A stretch of 64,000 bases of DNA from Neobacillus sp. CF12 (GTDB lineage: Bacteria; Bacillota; Bacilli; Bacillales; Cytobacillaceae): NCBI RefSeq assembly GCF_030348765.1, contig NZ_JAUCEU010000007.1, positions 1,358,501 through 1,422,500 of the forward strand. Direction: 5' to 3'. This document shows, one piece after another, positions 44,213 to 53,024 of the stretch. How positions within the stretch are numbered: the first letter of the stretch is position 1; every line of letters starts with the position of its first letter. Both the position numbers and the translations under genes were made by a program. The notes under the pieces are model-generated. The model saw only the letters and a list, made by a program, of their open reading frames with translations. It was not told the origin of the DNA and did not search any database.

Positions 44213-45226
44213 ATGAGTAAATCCATATTTGTCCCAAAAGTATACAATTCAGTATTAGATTTTATCGAGACTGAAAAAGCGATAAAAAAAATAAAGGACC
44301 ATTTTGAAAAAGAGCTTTCTGAGGCTTTGAACTTAACTAGAATATCTGCGCCCCTTCTTTTAAGGGCTGGTCAGGGAATAAATGATGACCTTAATGGGGT
44401 AGAAAGAATGGTTTCCTTTGACACATTAGATATCAGTAACTCCACCATTGAAATCGTTCAATCTTTAGCAAAGTGGAAAAGAGTTGCACTCTCCAGATAT
44501 GGATTCTCTGTTGGTGAAGGAATTTACACAGATATGAATGCTATACGAAGAGATGAAGAGTTGGATAACTTGCATTCCATTTATGTTGATCAGTGGGATT
44601 GGGAGAAAGTAATAACAAAAAAACAAAGAAACAATAGAACATTAAAGAATGAAGTACAAAAGATTTATGATTCAATCAAGGCTACTGAAAAATTCTTAAA
44701 TAAATTATATCCATCACTTATGCCAATCTTACCTGATCAGATTTATTTTATTACTACACAAGAGTTGGAGAACAGGTATCCAGAGTTAACGCCGAAACAG
44801 CGTGAGAACAAAATTGCAAAAGAGGTCGGAGCGGTTTTTGTAATGCAAATTGGAGGTTTACTGCTTTCAGGAGAGCAACACGATGGTCGTTCACCGGATT
44901 ATGATGATTGGTCGCTAAATGGAGATATTCTTTTATGGTATCCTGTATTGGAAAGAGCCGTAGAGATTTCTTCTATGGGAATAAGAGTAGATGAAAATGC
45001 ATTAATAAAACAATTAAAACTAGCACAGGCTGAACATCGGTTTGTGTTTGATTTTCATCAAGCTGTTCTAAATAGGGAACTTCCTTTAACAATCGGTGGT
45101 GGAATTGGTCAGTCTCGTTTGTGCATGTTCCTTCTAAAGAAAGCACATATTGGGGAAGTTCAGGTTTCCGTATGGAATGACCATATTATTGAAGAATGTA
45201 AAAAAGGAAATATAAAACTTTTATAA
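44213..45226 (+). CDS. asnA: Aspartate--ammonia ligase (asparagine synthetase A), copy 2
   Basis: The 337-residue protein has the same length and blocks as the copy at 2830-3843 (NDDLNGVERMVSFDTLD, YTDMNAIRRDE, HSIYVDQWDWEK, GRSPDYDDWSLNGD, GGGIGQSRLCMF) but differs at many other positions, so it is not a recent duplicate. GGAGGT precedes the ATG. The upstream region lacks the palindrome found before copy 1. It is monocistronic, between a LysE exporter and an APC permease, both plausible amino-acid transporters. Both copies look functional. Confidence 0.94.
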   Translation: MSKSIFVPKVYNSVLDFIETEKAIKKIKDHFEKELSEALNLTRISAPLLLRAGQGINDDLNGVERMVSFDTLDISNSTIEIVQSLAKWKRVALSRYGFSVGEGIYTDMNAIRRDEELDNLHSIYVDQWDWEKVITKKQRNNRTLKNEVQKIYDSIKATEKFLNKLYPSLMPILPDQIYFITTQELENRYPELTPKQRENKIAKEVGAVFVMQIGGLLLSGEQHDGRSPDYDDWSLNGDILLWYPVLERAVEISSMGIRVDENALIKQLKLAQAEHRFVFDFHQAVLNRELPLTIGGGIGQSRLCMFLLKKAHIGEVQVSVWNDHIIEECKKGNIKLL

Positions 45227-45244
45227 TAATTTTTTTAAAAAGAA

Positions 45245-45270
45245 AGCCGGCCCTCCAGGACGGCTATTTC
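45245..45270. terminator. Bidirectional terminator
   Basis: AAGAAAGCCG...CGGCT-a-TTTCTT with an inner CC/GG stem, between the convergent asnA and APC permease genes. Confidence 0.75.
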
Positions 45271-45280
45271 TTATGATTCA

Positions 45281-46684
45281 CTATTCAAGTATTCCCTTTA
45301 ATTCGGATACATTTTTCTTTTTCTTTTTGGACTTTTTCCATACCTTATTCATAACCAATGTCACGATACCAATGATGGCGACTAGTAACAGGCTTACAAA
45401 AAATCCAAATCGAATACTCTTTTCAAAAATGGTACCAGTGACGGCTGAAAGTAATAATATCAAGCCAATCGTTGATAATACTTTATCCCCCATTTTTATT
45501 TCGAGTATCTTCAAAGCAGATAGTATAATAAATGCCCAGTTATACATCTGCAAAATCCCTGCTGCTGTCGTAATGTAACCATAGATCCTTCCTGGAAGAA
45601 GTAATGCAGTTATGATTGAGCCCAATAACCCCAATGTAGCCAACCCTAAAGACGGCAAAGGAAGATTTTTTAGTTTTTTAATTTCCTTTCCAAAAAACTT
45701 CGGGGCATCCCCGTCTTTTGCTAAGGTTACAAGTAAATTGGTAACGGCAAATAGCGAAGCGGTCATCGTTGAAAAACCTGCAATGATGATTGCTCCATTA
45801 AATACTTGTGGGAAAAATGCCAGGTTATATGCAGACATTGCAGTTACAAATGGGCTTTCCTTTTGATTAATGGATTGATACGTAACCATGCTGATTGCCA
45901 AAATAATCGAAATGACATAAATAATGGTGAGGACAATCAACATAACCTTTCCTGATTTTGGAGCGTCTTCTTTGTTTTTTAGTTGCATGGATAAAAGTCC
46001 AATTGTCTCAATCCCACCATATGCGTAAAATGCATAGATCAGTGATGACCAAAAGGCCCGGTATCCTTCTGGAAAAATTGAATGAATTGTTGTGGGTATT
46101 CCCGGTTGGTCGTTTGTTCCGCCATGTATCCAACCAATCAATGCAACACAGGCTAGAATAATAAACATTAGGATTGCTGCAGTTTTTGTTATGGCAAGGA
46201 TATTTTCAACTTTATTAAATCCTTTACTACCTAATAAAACCACACAAATAGCCAAAACAGCATAACCAGAAGCAAAAATCCATAATGGAACCTTTGGGAA
46301 CCAAAAGAGGGAAAGAATCGATAATGCTGTTAATTGACTTCCCATAATTAATATTTTGGAACTCCAATAATTCCATCCGCAACTAAATCCCGCCCAGCGT
46401 CCGAACGCTTTTCCCGCATAATAACAAAACGAACCTTCTTGAGGATCTGCTGACGTCATCTTGGCGAGAAAGTGAAACACAATATAAGTCCCTAATGCTG
46501 CTAATACAAATGAAAAGACCATCGAGGGCCCTGTAATTTTTATTCCTATTCCTGACCCTAGAAAATAACCTGTACCAATCGTACACCCAATCCCAATGAG
46601 TGATAACTGCCACCATAATAACTGACCTTTACTCTCCCCTTTTGATTTATCTCCAACACCTGAAGTACAAGTGAAATAATCCAT
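45281..46684 (-). CDS. APC family amino-acid permease
   Basis: The 467-residue protein has 12 spans. The APC substrate-loop signature IGIGCTIGTGYFLGSG is near the N-terminus, and the second conserved region ALGTYIVFHFLAKMTSADP follows. It resembles the YbxG/AapA-type group of Bacillus amino-acid carriers. The start at 46684 follows AGGAGGGTG. It imports a neutral or acidic amino acid by proton symport; the substrate is not determinable. It is convergent with asnA. Confidence 0.88.
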   Translation of the reverse strand: MDYFTCTSGVGDKSKGESKGQLLWWQLSLIGIGCTIGTGYFLGSGIGIKITGPSMVFSFVLAALGTYIVFHFLAKMTSADPQEGSFCYYAGKAFGRWAGFSCGWNYWSSKILIMGSQLTALSILSLFWFPKVPLWIFASGYAVLAICVVLLGSKGFNKVENILAITKTAAILMFIILACVALIGWIHGGTNDQPGIPTTIHSIFPEGYRAFWSSLIYAFYAYGGIETIGLLSMQLKNKEDAPKSGKVMLIVLTIIYVISIILAISMVTYQSINQKESPFVTAMSAYNLAFFPQVFNGAIIIAGFSTMTASLFAVTNLLVTLAKDGDAPKFFGKEIKKLKNLPLPSLGLATLGLLGSIITALLLPGRIYGYITTAAGILQMYNWAFIILSALKILEIKMGDKVLSTIGLILLLSAVTGTIFEKSIRFGFFVSLLLVAIIGIVTLVMNKVWKKSKKKKKNVSELKGILE

Positions 46685-46894
46685 GTTTCACCCTCCTACT
46701 ACTGTTAGTATCCTTGAATTGTGGGTTAATCATGTAGAATTAAAAATTAACCAAAAAACAACAAACATGAGAATTAAATGATTATGAAAAAAAAACTAAT
46801 GAGAGGGTTTGAAAATGGAAACCATATTGATGTGCTTGTAAGAAAGGTGGCACTGTTAATGAACAAATTTACGTACACACTAAGGAGGGCAACA

Positions 46895-47407
46895 ATGGGA
46901 ATTTTAAGTGGCAATCCTAAAGAAGAGCCTTTACACTATGGCGAAGTATTTGATTTATGGTCTTCTGTTTTAGCAGGGAATGCAAAGATTGCTGGATATC
47001 AAACCATGTTAAACCATGCTGGTGATGATGATTTAAAGAAGTTATTAGTAGAAGCAACTGAAATTTGCCAGCATGAAAAAAAGCAAGTTGAAGAACTATT
47101 AAAAGAAAACGGCATTGGCTTACCGCCTGCAGCACCAGAGCCGCCTGAAGCTTGTTTAGAGGATATTCCAGTAGGTGCTCGAATCCTCGACCCGGCTATA
47201 GCTGCTGGTCTTTCTGTAGATATCGCTGCTGGACTTGTAACAGCAAGCCAAATTATCGGTAAATCTATCAGGGAAGACGTAGCTTTGATGTATGCACAAT
47301 TACATGCTCAAAAGGTGGCACTCGGGGGAAAAGTACTCCGTTTAAACAAGGAAAAAGGATGGCTAATTCCTCCTCCATTACATCTTAATAAACATGGCGA
47401 TTGTTAA
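46895..47407 (+). CDS. DUF3231 family ferritin-like protein
   Basis: ATG 46895 with AAGGAGGG ahead is clearly the start. The in-frame codon at 46778 would add 39 residues with no site. The 170-residue product is a single DUF3231 unit, helical and ferritin-like (LHYGEVFDLWSSVLAGNAKI, then ASQIIGKSIREDVALMYAQLHAQK). Proteins of this family are common in spore formers and some are made during sporulation. It lies convergent with a manganese catalase; both could belong to the spore or to oxidative-stress defence. The 210 bases before it hold no other gene. Confidence 0.85.
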   Translation: MGILSGNPKEEPLHYGEVFDLWSSVLAGNAKIAGYQTMLNHAGDDDLKKLLVEATEICQHEKKQVEELLKENGIGLPPAAPEPPEACLEDIPVGARILDPAIAAGLSVDIAAGLVTASQIIGKSIREDVALMYAQLHAQKVALGGKVLRLNKEKGWLIPPPLHLNKHGDC

Positions 47408-47418
47408 TTTGACCACGT

Positions 47419-47455
47419 AAAAAGGATGGACACAATAGTGTCTCATCCTTTTTTC
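47419..47455. terminator. Bidirectional terminator
   Basis: AAAAAGGATG-ACAC...GTGT-CATCCTTTTTT (one bulge) between the convergent DUF3231 and catalase genes. Confidence 0.88.
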
Positions 47456-47456
47456 A

Positions 47457-48311
47457 TTAATTAAATAAATCGCTTATTCCAGGACTATGTTCATTTGGCA
47501 TTTCTGGCATCATTGGAACTGGGTGACCTTGCGGTGGTGGAACTACCTGTAGTGTACCGTCATTTCGACTAGGTGATTGTCCTTGGAATATTGCTCCAAT
47601 CAATGTCTCGTCTAATCTAAAATTAAATTGAGCATTATGGAAGCCCATTTCTACATATTTTCGGCATTCTGGATATTTGTTAATGTCGTAATTTGGAACT
47701 GGAAATATTTTACCCCAATCTACACCAAGTGTTTCTAATGCTTTTGCAAACGCATTTTGATGCGCATTGTCACGGACAATTAAGAAAGCCAGTGTTTCTC
47801 TAAAGGTTTTATTTGAACTCATTTCATAAATACGTGACTTTTGCAGAACGCCAGTGGATTCTAATGTAACGTTGTTTAATAAATCGCTTATCAAGTTGCC
47901 ATGACTGTAAACATAATTACCATTCCATGGGTTCCCAGCAGCGTCAACTGGAAGAGAAGCTTGGGCACCATGAATAAAATGGTGAGGGTTAGCATGTTTG
48001 ATTGCTTCTTCTAAAGGAGCACCTGTACTTCCTTCAGCACCAACTGCATCCTCTCCAGAACCATTTAATAGTTGATTGATGGTCGTTTGTACCAATTCTA
48101 CATGAGCAATCTCCTCAAGGAAGACTCCCCTGAGCAGATCTCGATATTGCTTCTGATTACCGCGGAAGTTAGAGCTTTGAAAGAAGTACTGCATCATGGT
48201 TCGCATCTCGCCAAATCTTCCACCCAATGTTTCTTGAAGCACCTTAGCCGCTGCTGGATCAGGTTTGTCAGGAACAATAATATTGATTAAATCTTCTCTA
48301 TAGAAATACAA
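47457..48311 (-). CDS. Manganese catalase (CotJC/YjqC family)
   Basis: The 284-residue protein has a ferritin-like four-helix fold with all five di-manganese ligands: glutamate in RFGEMRTM, glutamate and histidine in EEIAHVELV, glutamate in NVTLESTG, and histidine in RDNAHQNAF. It disproportionates hydrogen peroxide. The start is a TTG at 48311 with AGGAGG eight bases before. The C-terminal 40 residues are proline/methionine-rich (PPPQGHPVPMMPEMP), as in longer spore-associated members. No cotJA or cotJB is next to it. Confidence 0.93.
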   Translation of the reverse strand: MYFYREDLINIIVPDKPDPAAAKVLQETLGGRFGEMRTMMQYFFQSSNFRGNQKQYRDLLRGVFLEEIAHVELVQTTINQLLNGSGEDAVGAEGSTGAPLEEAIKHANPHHFIHGAQASLPVDAAGNPWNGNYVYSHGNLISDLLNNVTLESTGVLQKSRIYEMSSNKTFRETLAFLIVRDNAHQNAFAKALETLGVDWGKIFPVPNYDINKYPECRKYVEMGFHNAQFNFRLDETLIGAIFQGQSPSRNDGTLQVVPPPQGHPVPMMPEMPNEHSPGISDLFN

Positions 48312-48462
48312 TCTATTACCTCCTAAATATTGAATAATTGCTCAGTTATTTTCCCCTTATCAACCACACTTATTCGAAAAAACTACTCGAAAAAACTTGC
48401 TCTTCAATTATCTTTCAGGGTGGATACCTGAAAGTTTTCAGCATTTCACCCTGCTAACCGAA

Positions 48463-48636
48463 TCATTCGTTTTCATTAGTGTCCTCCTGATAATGTTCAT
48501 TTAAATAAGGATTTTCAGTCGTAGCAAAATTGACTGACAGCAAGCTCATTTCTGGGTCAAGTCCATAAAGTCCTTTTAAATCCTTATCTACATTACGGCC
48601 ACTTTGAAATTGAGGTTCTCCCTTTTTTTCTTTCAT
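48463..48636 (-). CDS. Small acidic protein, 57 residues
   Basis: ATG 48636 follows AAAGGGTG; a GTG at 48645 lies inside that site. The product is hydrophilic, with GLYGLDPEMSLLSVNFATTENPYL in the middle (residues 22-45) and an acidic tail. No domain is recognised. It lies upstream of the catalase gene on the same strand (152 bases) and might be cotranscribed with it and the acetyltransferase. Confidence 0.55.
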   Translation of the reverse strand: MKEKKGEPQFQSGRNVDKDLKGLYGLDPEMSLLSVNFATTENPYLNEHYQEDTNENE

Positions 48637-48669
48637 TCCTATCACCCTTTCTTATTCGTCTTTCTTCCG

Positions 48670-49881
48670 TTAATAGTAATCTGAAAAGTATGGTGTCTGC
48701 CTCTCAATAATCTTCTCTAATATTTCTACATCTTTGGCCATCCCCTTTAGTCGGGAAATTGCCGCTAAGTAAGTTGGTCTTTTATAACTTAGCAACATTG
48801 TCGTAAGAGTCTGTATATCTAGTGAGATTGTTGGCACGTCTTTACTTTGAATTAGTTCTCCTTGACCATCCGCTGTGACTTTTAATGTGAATGTCCCTTG
48901 ATTCCACTCGAGCATTGGATCCTCAAGCATAAATGTCAACTTTATATCTGAACCTGTTGCTTTAAAAGGATATTGAGTAATAAATTGCTGGGCACAAACA
49001 ATACGCGCCATAAAATAGGGGGAAATTGTTTCATTAATATCTCCATCTTCCAGCCAAAACGCTAATGGTTCATTCATAAAAATATTTCCTACTACCTTTG
49101 ACACCATTGAAAAATGGGCACCAATAAAATTCCATAGTCCAATCCGTGCTTCTTGGTTCATATAAACCATTTCTTTAATATGAAGCACGTCCTCCGATAT
49201 CCAGTACAATAGATACCCTTGAGGCTTGTGTGAACGATCATAATAAACGGCAGCCGTTAATTCATCTACATCCCATCTCCAGTATTCTTCCCATGCCAAG
49301 TCATTACGCAGCATTGCAACATGCATTTTACTAGAAAAGAGTTTGTACACAATCCTTACGTCTGGGTGTTCAATATTCAATCTTTCCACATAGCCTGGAA
49401 CTTTTTTTATCTTTGGCAATTGAACATCTTTCACTTCAAACGTCATCTTATCAGAAATAATCTCCCATCCTCGCCGCCGGTAATAGGGAATTGAATAGGG
49501 AAATAAATAGGATATAGATTGTTTTCGCTGCCGCATATCAGCAAGTGCTTGCCTCAACAACTTATACATAAGTCCCATATTTGCGTATTCTGGATAGGTG
49601 CCAACGCCTGTCAGCCCCCCCATTTCAAATGATTTGCCAAAAATATTTACCTGAAAAGGGTAAACCGCAAGTTGTGAAACGAGTTTTTCACCATCAAACC
49701 AGCCTAGTACATCAGCCTGATCCAATACAGGCTTTTTGGCTAAAGCAATTTCACGCTCTTCCCAGCCCACCATTTGTAAATCTTTCTTGGTTACTTGAAA
49801 CACATATCGTAATAACTCATTAAACTGTTGAAAATGTTTTGTTTCCACTTTCCCCATTGTGAGTCTGTCTAGTCGACTCAT
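48670..49881 (-). CDS. Eis-like GNAT N-acetyltransferase
   Basis: ATG 49881 follows GGAGGT at eight bases; the longer frame to 49896 overlaps that site. The 403-residue protein has the Eis layout: GNAT domain 1 (LTGVGTYPEYANMGLMYKLL, the acetyl-CoA loop), a second degenerate GNAT domain, and a C-terminal SCP2-like domain ending in TLTTMLLSYKRPTYLAA and a final aromatic/carboxylate end (YFSDYY), where the terminal carboxylate acts as base in Eis. It acetylates amines such as aminoglycosides or peptides; the natural substrate is unknown. Confidence 0.85.
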   Translation of the reverse strand: MSRLDRLTMGKVETKHFQQFNELLRYVFQVTKKDLQMVGWEEREIALAKKPVLDQADVLGWFDGEKLVSQLAVYPFQVNIFGKSFEMGGLTGVGTYPEYANMGLMYKLLRQALADMRQRKQSISYLFPYSIPYYRRRGWEIISDKMTFEVKDVQLPKIKKVPGYVERLNIEHPDVRIVYKLFSSKMHVAMLRNDLAWEEYWRWDVDELTAAVYYDRSHKPQGYLLYWISEDVLHIKEMVYMNQEARIGLWNFIGAHFSMVSKVVGNIFMNEPLAFWLEDGDINETISPYFMARIVCAQQFITQYPFKATGSDIKLTFMLEDPMLEWNQGTFTLKVTADGQGELIQSKDVPTISLDIQTLTTMLLSYKRPTYLAAISRLKGMAKDVEILEKIIERQTPYFSDYY

Positions 49882-49952
49882 TCCGAATACCTCCACAAAT
49901 TCACTTTATCCATCTATATAGTAGTGTTTGCCTTACTATGGAGAAGAATTCC

Positions 49953-49985
49953 CAAAAAAAGAAGCTGCTCATCATTGTGAGCAAC
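49953..49985 (-). terminator. Terminator of the flavoprotein-ABC operon
   Basis: On the minus strand GTTGCTCA and TGAGCAGC form an eight-pair stem (one G-T) followed by TTCTTTTTTT, past the ABC ATPase stop. Confidence 0.8.
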
Positions 49986-50000
49986 TTTGTTTTAAAATAT

Positions 50001-50810
50001 TTAGATTGAATAGTCATCTGGTATTTTTCCTTTTTCGTTTTCAAAGAATAGATGAAAGATTTGCTCGCGAATTTTTAAGAAATCATAACTATTTCGATCG
50101 CGCGGTCTCGGTAAATAAACCGGTATTGTCTTTTGAATGCGCCCTGGTTTTTTCGACATTACGATTACTCTGTCACCTAATAAAACCGCTTCATCTATAT
50201 CATGCGTGACCAGTATCATTGTAATCGTAGATTGTTCTCTAATTCTCAGAATTTCATGCTGCATTTGAATTCTTGTCAACGCATCGAGAGCACCAAAAGG
50301 TTCATCAAATAAAATGATATCCGGTTTTTTCACTAATGTTCGAGCGATGGCTACCCGCTGGGACATACCTCCTGAAAGTTCTCCGGGTTTTGCTTTTTCA
50401 AATCCTTTTAAACCAACTAATTCAATATGCTCTTCTATTAGCCTTTTTCTCAGTTTAGCGGGTAAATGTTCCAAGCCAAAACCTATATTTTGCTCAACAT
50501 TCATCCATGGAAAAAGTCGATGGTCCTGAAAAACCATCCCTCTGTCGGCACCAATCCCATTTATGAGTTGATCATTAATGGAAATGGAGCCATCAAAAGA
50601 ACTGTCAAGTCCAGCAATTAACCGTAATAAAGTACTTTTCCCACATCCACTCGAGCCAACAATCGTTAGAAATTCACCTTCCTGAACTTCTAAATCGACA
50701 TTATTAAGTACATCTAGTTTACTTCCCCTTTGATTAAATGTTTTAGACAAATTCGTGATTTTTATTTTCGGTTTATATGTTTCATATTGAACTCTTGCTT
50801 GGGTGAGCAT
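50001..50810 (-). CDS. Sulfonate-type ABC importer, ATP-binding protein (SsuB-like)
   Basis: The 269-residue ATPase has Walker A GSSGCGKST, signature LSGGMSQR, Walker B IILFDEPFGALD and H-loop LVTHDIDEA. It resembles SsuB/TauB. It is the last gene of a five-gene operon that starts with an AprA/FrdA-like flavoprotein. AGGAGG precedes the ATG at 50810. The C-terminal region PVYLPRPRDRNSYDF is typical of sulfonate and nitrate importers. Confidence 0.93.
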   Translation of the reverse strand: MLTQARVQYETYKPKIKITNLSKTFNQRGSKLDVLNNVDLEVQEGEFLTIVGSSGCGKSTLLRLIAGLDSSFDGSISINDQLINGIGADRGMVFQDHRLFPWMNVEQNIGFGLEHLPAKLRKRLIEEHIELVGLKGFEKAKPGELSGGMSQRVAIARTLVKKPDIILFDEPFGALDALTRIQMQHEILRIREQSTITMILVTHDIDEAVLLGDRVIVMSKKPGRIQKTIPVYLPRPRDRNSYDFLKIREQIFHLFFENEKGKIPDDYSI

Positions 50811-50824
50811 CTACGTAAAACCTC

Positions 50825-51592
50825 CTATGATTTAATCCCCGGCTGCCAGGAAAGGACACGCTTTTGGATCAAGGTTATTAATGCATCCATTGATACTCCA
50901 ATCAGTCCAATCATCGCCATTCCAATAACCATGACATCCGGCTGTGAAAGTTCTCGGCCTTGCGTTATTCTAAACCCCAATCCCGATTCAGAGGCAATTA
51001 ACTCTGCTGCTACAACAGCCATCCAGGCAGTACCAAGTCCTAATCTTAGACCAACAAATATTGAAGGCAGTGCCGCGGGTAAAATCACCTGAAATAACAC
51101 TTTCCTCTTACTTACTCCCATCAGTTTAGATACCTCTAAATATCCTTTAGGCACCCCTTCTATTCCTTGAATGGTGTTTAGAAGAATGGGGAAAAATGCG
51201 CCCTTAAATATAATGATGACTTTAGAAGCCTCACCAATTCCAAACCAAAGGATAATGATTGGTATCCATGCCAATGGCGGAATTACCCTTATCGCATTAA
51301 ATACACCTGCAAAAAATTTATCCACACGGGTAAACAACCCCATAACGATGCCTAAAGCTAGCCCGGTGAAAACTGCCAAGGAAAAACCTTGCAGCATTCT
51401 ACTAACACTAATCCAAGTATCATCTAAAAGAGTACCATCGCCCCAAAATTGAAAAAACGTATTAATTACTACTAAAGGTGATGGAATTAAATAGGCTGCA
51501 ATAACCTCTTTTTCAGTTAAATATAGCCAGACTAAAACAATCAATATAGGAAGAAAAATTGGTAAAATATATCTTACTACTATCTTGCTCAC
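50825..51592 (-). CDS. Sulfonate-type ABC importer, permease (SsuC-like)
   Basis: The 255-residue permease has six spans and the EAA loop EVSKLMGVSKRKVLFQVILPAALPSIFVGLRLGLG. It forms the membrane channel with the ATPase downstream, 14 bases away. Only one permease gene is present, unlike the two in the other ABC operon of this window. A sulfonate or similar organic anion is the expected cargo. Confidence 0.92.
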   Translation of the reverse strand: MSKIVVRYILPIFLPILIVLVWLYLTEKEVIAAYLIPSPLVVINTFFQFWGDGTLLDDTWISVSRMLQGFSLAVFTGLALGIVMGLFTRVDKFFAGVFNAIRVIPPLAWIPIIILWFGIGEASKVIIIFKGAFFPILLNTIQGIEGVPKGYLEVSKLMGVSKRKVLFQVILPAALPSIFVGLRLGLGTAWMAVVAAELIASESGLGFRITQGRELSQPDVMVIGMAMIGLIGVSMDALITLIQKRVLSWQPGIKS

Positions 51593-51627
51593 ATTAACAC
51601 CTCTGATCTATTAGCTATCGATGGCTA

Positions 51628-52671
51628 TTATTCTCGTAAAATCCAATCCTCTAATTCAAAGTCTTTTTTGATTAATTTTTGTTCTACCAAAAATTGTTTC
51701 GTTCCTTCTAATAATTGAATTCCCTCGTCAGGAAAACTCTCTTCCCGAATGTTATCCAAAGGAATACTTTCCTTTACAACATCCAAATCCTGCTGTGTTA
51801 CATCAGCAGCATATTGGAAATATTCTTCCCCGTGTTCCTTTAAATCTATTACTGTTTTTTTACGTATTGCATTCCAAACGGATACGAATTTTGGATTCTC
51901 ACCCAGGTATTTTTCAGTCGCCACAATGACAGAAGTCCCTGTTAATTCTGGAGTTGTTTTGCTCGCCTGTAATACGAGTGGAAAACCTAGTTTCACATGT
52001 TTTGGACCCATATAAGTCGGAAATGCATAGGCTTGTATGTCGCCACGTTCTAGTGAAGCAAGTGCTTCTGGCGGGAAGAGAGAAACAAATTTGACCTCAT
52101 CTAGTAAACCCTCTTCCTTTAGTAACCCTTGAATATAGCGAAACATATAGGAACCATTCGATGTAGCTACTGTTTTCCCTTTCAAATCTTCCAGTTTAGA
52201 GATGCCATTTTTCTTATTGGTTACAAGCCAAATATCCTGATATATATTCGCTAAGCCAATTAACCTTGTTTTTTGGCCTGCGCCTCTAGCCAATAACGCT
52301 GGGGTATCACCAAAAATCCCTAGATCTATTTCTCCAGATGCCATGGCTTCATTTAGATTAGGTCCATTGGGAAAAGAATAATATTCAATTTTGGTAATAC
52401 CGATTTTTTTCAACTCCTCTTGTAAAAATCCGTTTTCAATTGCCCATCCTTCAGCACCAGTAACTGCTGGTTTTCCTTCACTCGTTGATCCCGTAGCGTT
52501 AATATAACCAAGCCGAAGTGTTTTCCCCCCCTCTTTTGTGTTTGACCCTGTGCTACTTTCTTTTCTTGCCTCAGTGTTTGTGGAAACACCATTTGAATTG
52601 CATGCAGTTAAAAGCAGGGAAAATAGTAGTACAACCAAAACCAAGTATTTTGTTTCAAGCATCTTCTTCAA
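51628..52671 (-). CDS. Sulfonate-type ABC importer, substrate-binding lipoprotein (SsuA-like)
   Basis: The 347-residue lipoprotein has a signal ending LLLTACNSN (cysteine about 24). The mature protein shows the SsuA-like pattern: ASGEIDLGIFGDTPALLARGAG, LEDLKGKTVATSNGSYM and ERGDIQAYAFP. It presents an aliphatic sulfonate or related compound to the permease. The start is uncertain: TTG 52671 gives a basic n-region (MKKMLE), while ATG 52662 lacks it. It follows the ferredoxin gene by 17 bases. Confidence 0.9.
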   Translation of the reverse strand: MKKMLETKYLVLVVLLFSLLLTACNSNGVSTNTEARKESSTGSNTKEGGKTLRLGYINATGSTSEGKPAVTGAEGWAIENGFLQEELKKIGITKIEYYSFPNGPNLNEAMASGEIDLGIFGDTPALLARGAGQKTRLIGLANIYQDIWLVTNKKNGISKLEDLKGKTVATSNGSYMFRYIQGLLKEEGLLDEVKFVSLFPPEALASLERGDIQAYAFPTYMGPKHVKLGFPLVLQASKTTPELTGTSVIVATEKYLGENPKFVSVWNAIRKKTVIDLKEHGEEYFQYAADVTQQDLDVVKESIPLDNIREESFPDEGIQLLEGTKQFLVEQKLIKKDFELEDWILRE

Positions 52672-52688
52672 TTTTCTTCACACTCCAA

Positions 52689-53012
52689 TTATCTTAAGTA
52701 AAATTTATATGCTAGGTCTTGTTTGGCAGTGGATTTTTGCCCTTTCTCCCAGCCTATACTAAAACGATAACTTCCTAGTAGACTTGTTTCCTTAATTCCT
52801 TGCTCCGTTATACTCATTATCTCATCAGCGTTTGGTGCCACATAAAGAGCCTTAACAGGACAATAAAGTTCACACATATAGCAGGTCTGGCAATCCTCCT
52901 GTCGAGCAATTTTAGGTGCACTTCCCTCTCTTCTTTCAAAAACGTTCGTCGGACATACTTTTACACATAAATTACATTCCACACACTGGTCTTCTAGTAA
53001 AATCTCAATCAA
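52689..53012 (-). CDS. Two-cluster 4Fe-4S ferredoxin (AprB-like)
   Basis: The 107-residue protein has two 4Fe-4S motifs: CVECNLCVKVCP (about 9-20) and CQTCYMCELYCP (about 41-52). A C-terminal tail of 50 residues lacks cysteine. The TTG start at 53012 follows GGAGG at seven bases. It lies 12 bases after the flavoprotein gene. This pairing resembles AprB, the electron-transfer subunit of adenylylsulfate reductase, though the tail is not the long AprB hook I know. It likely carries electrons to or from the flavoprotein. Confidence 0.9.
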   Translation of the reverse strand: MIEILLEDQCVECNLCVKVCPTNVFERREGSAPKIARQEDCQTCYMCELYCPVKALYVAPNADEIMSITEQGIKETSLLGSYRFSIGWEKGQKSTAKQDLAYKFYLR

Positions 53013-53024
53013 GTTTTTTCCTCC

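Noticed and set aside
46778..46894. Longer N-terminus of the DUF3231 protein
   Set aside because: The extra 39 residues have no ribosome binding site, while ATG 46895 has a strong one.
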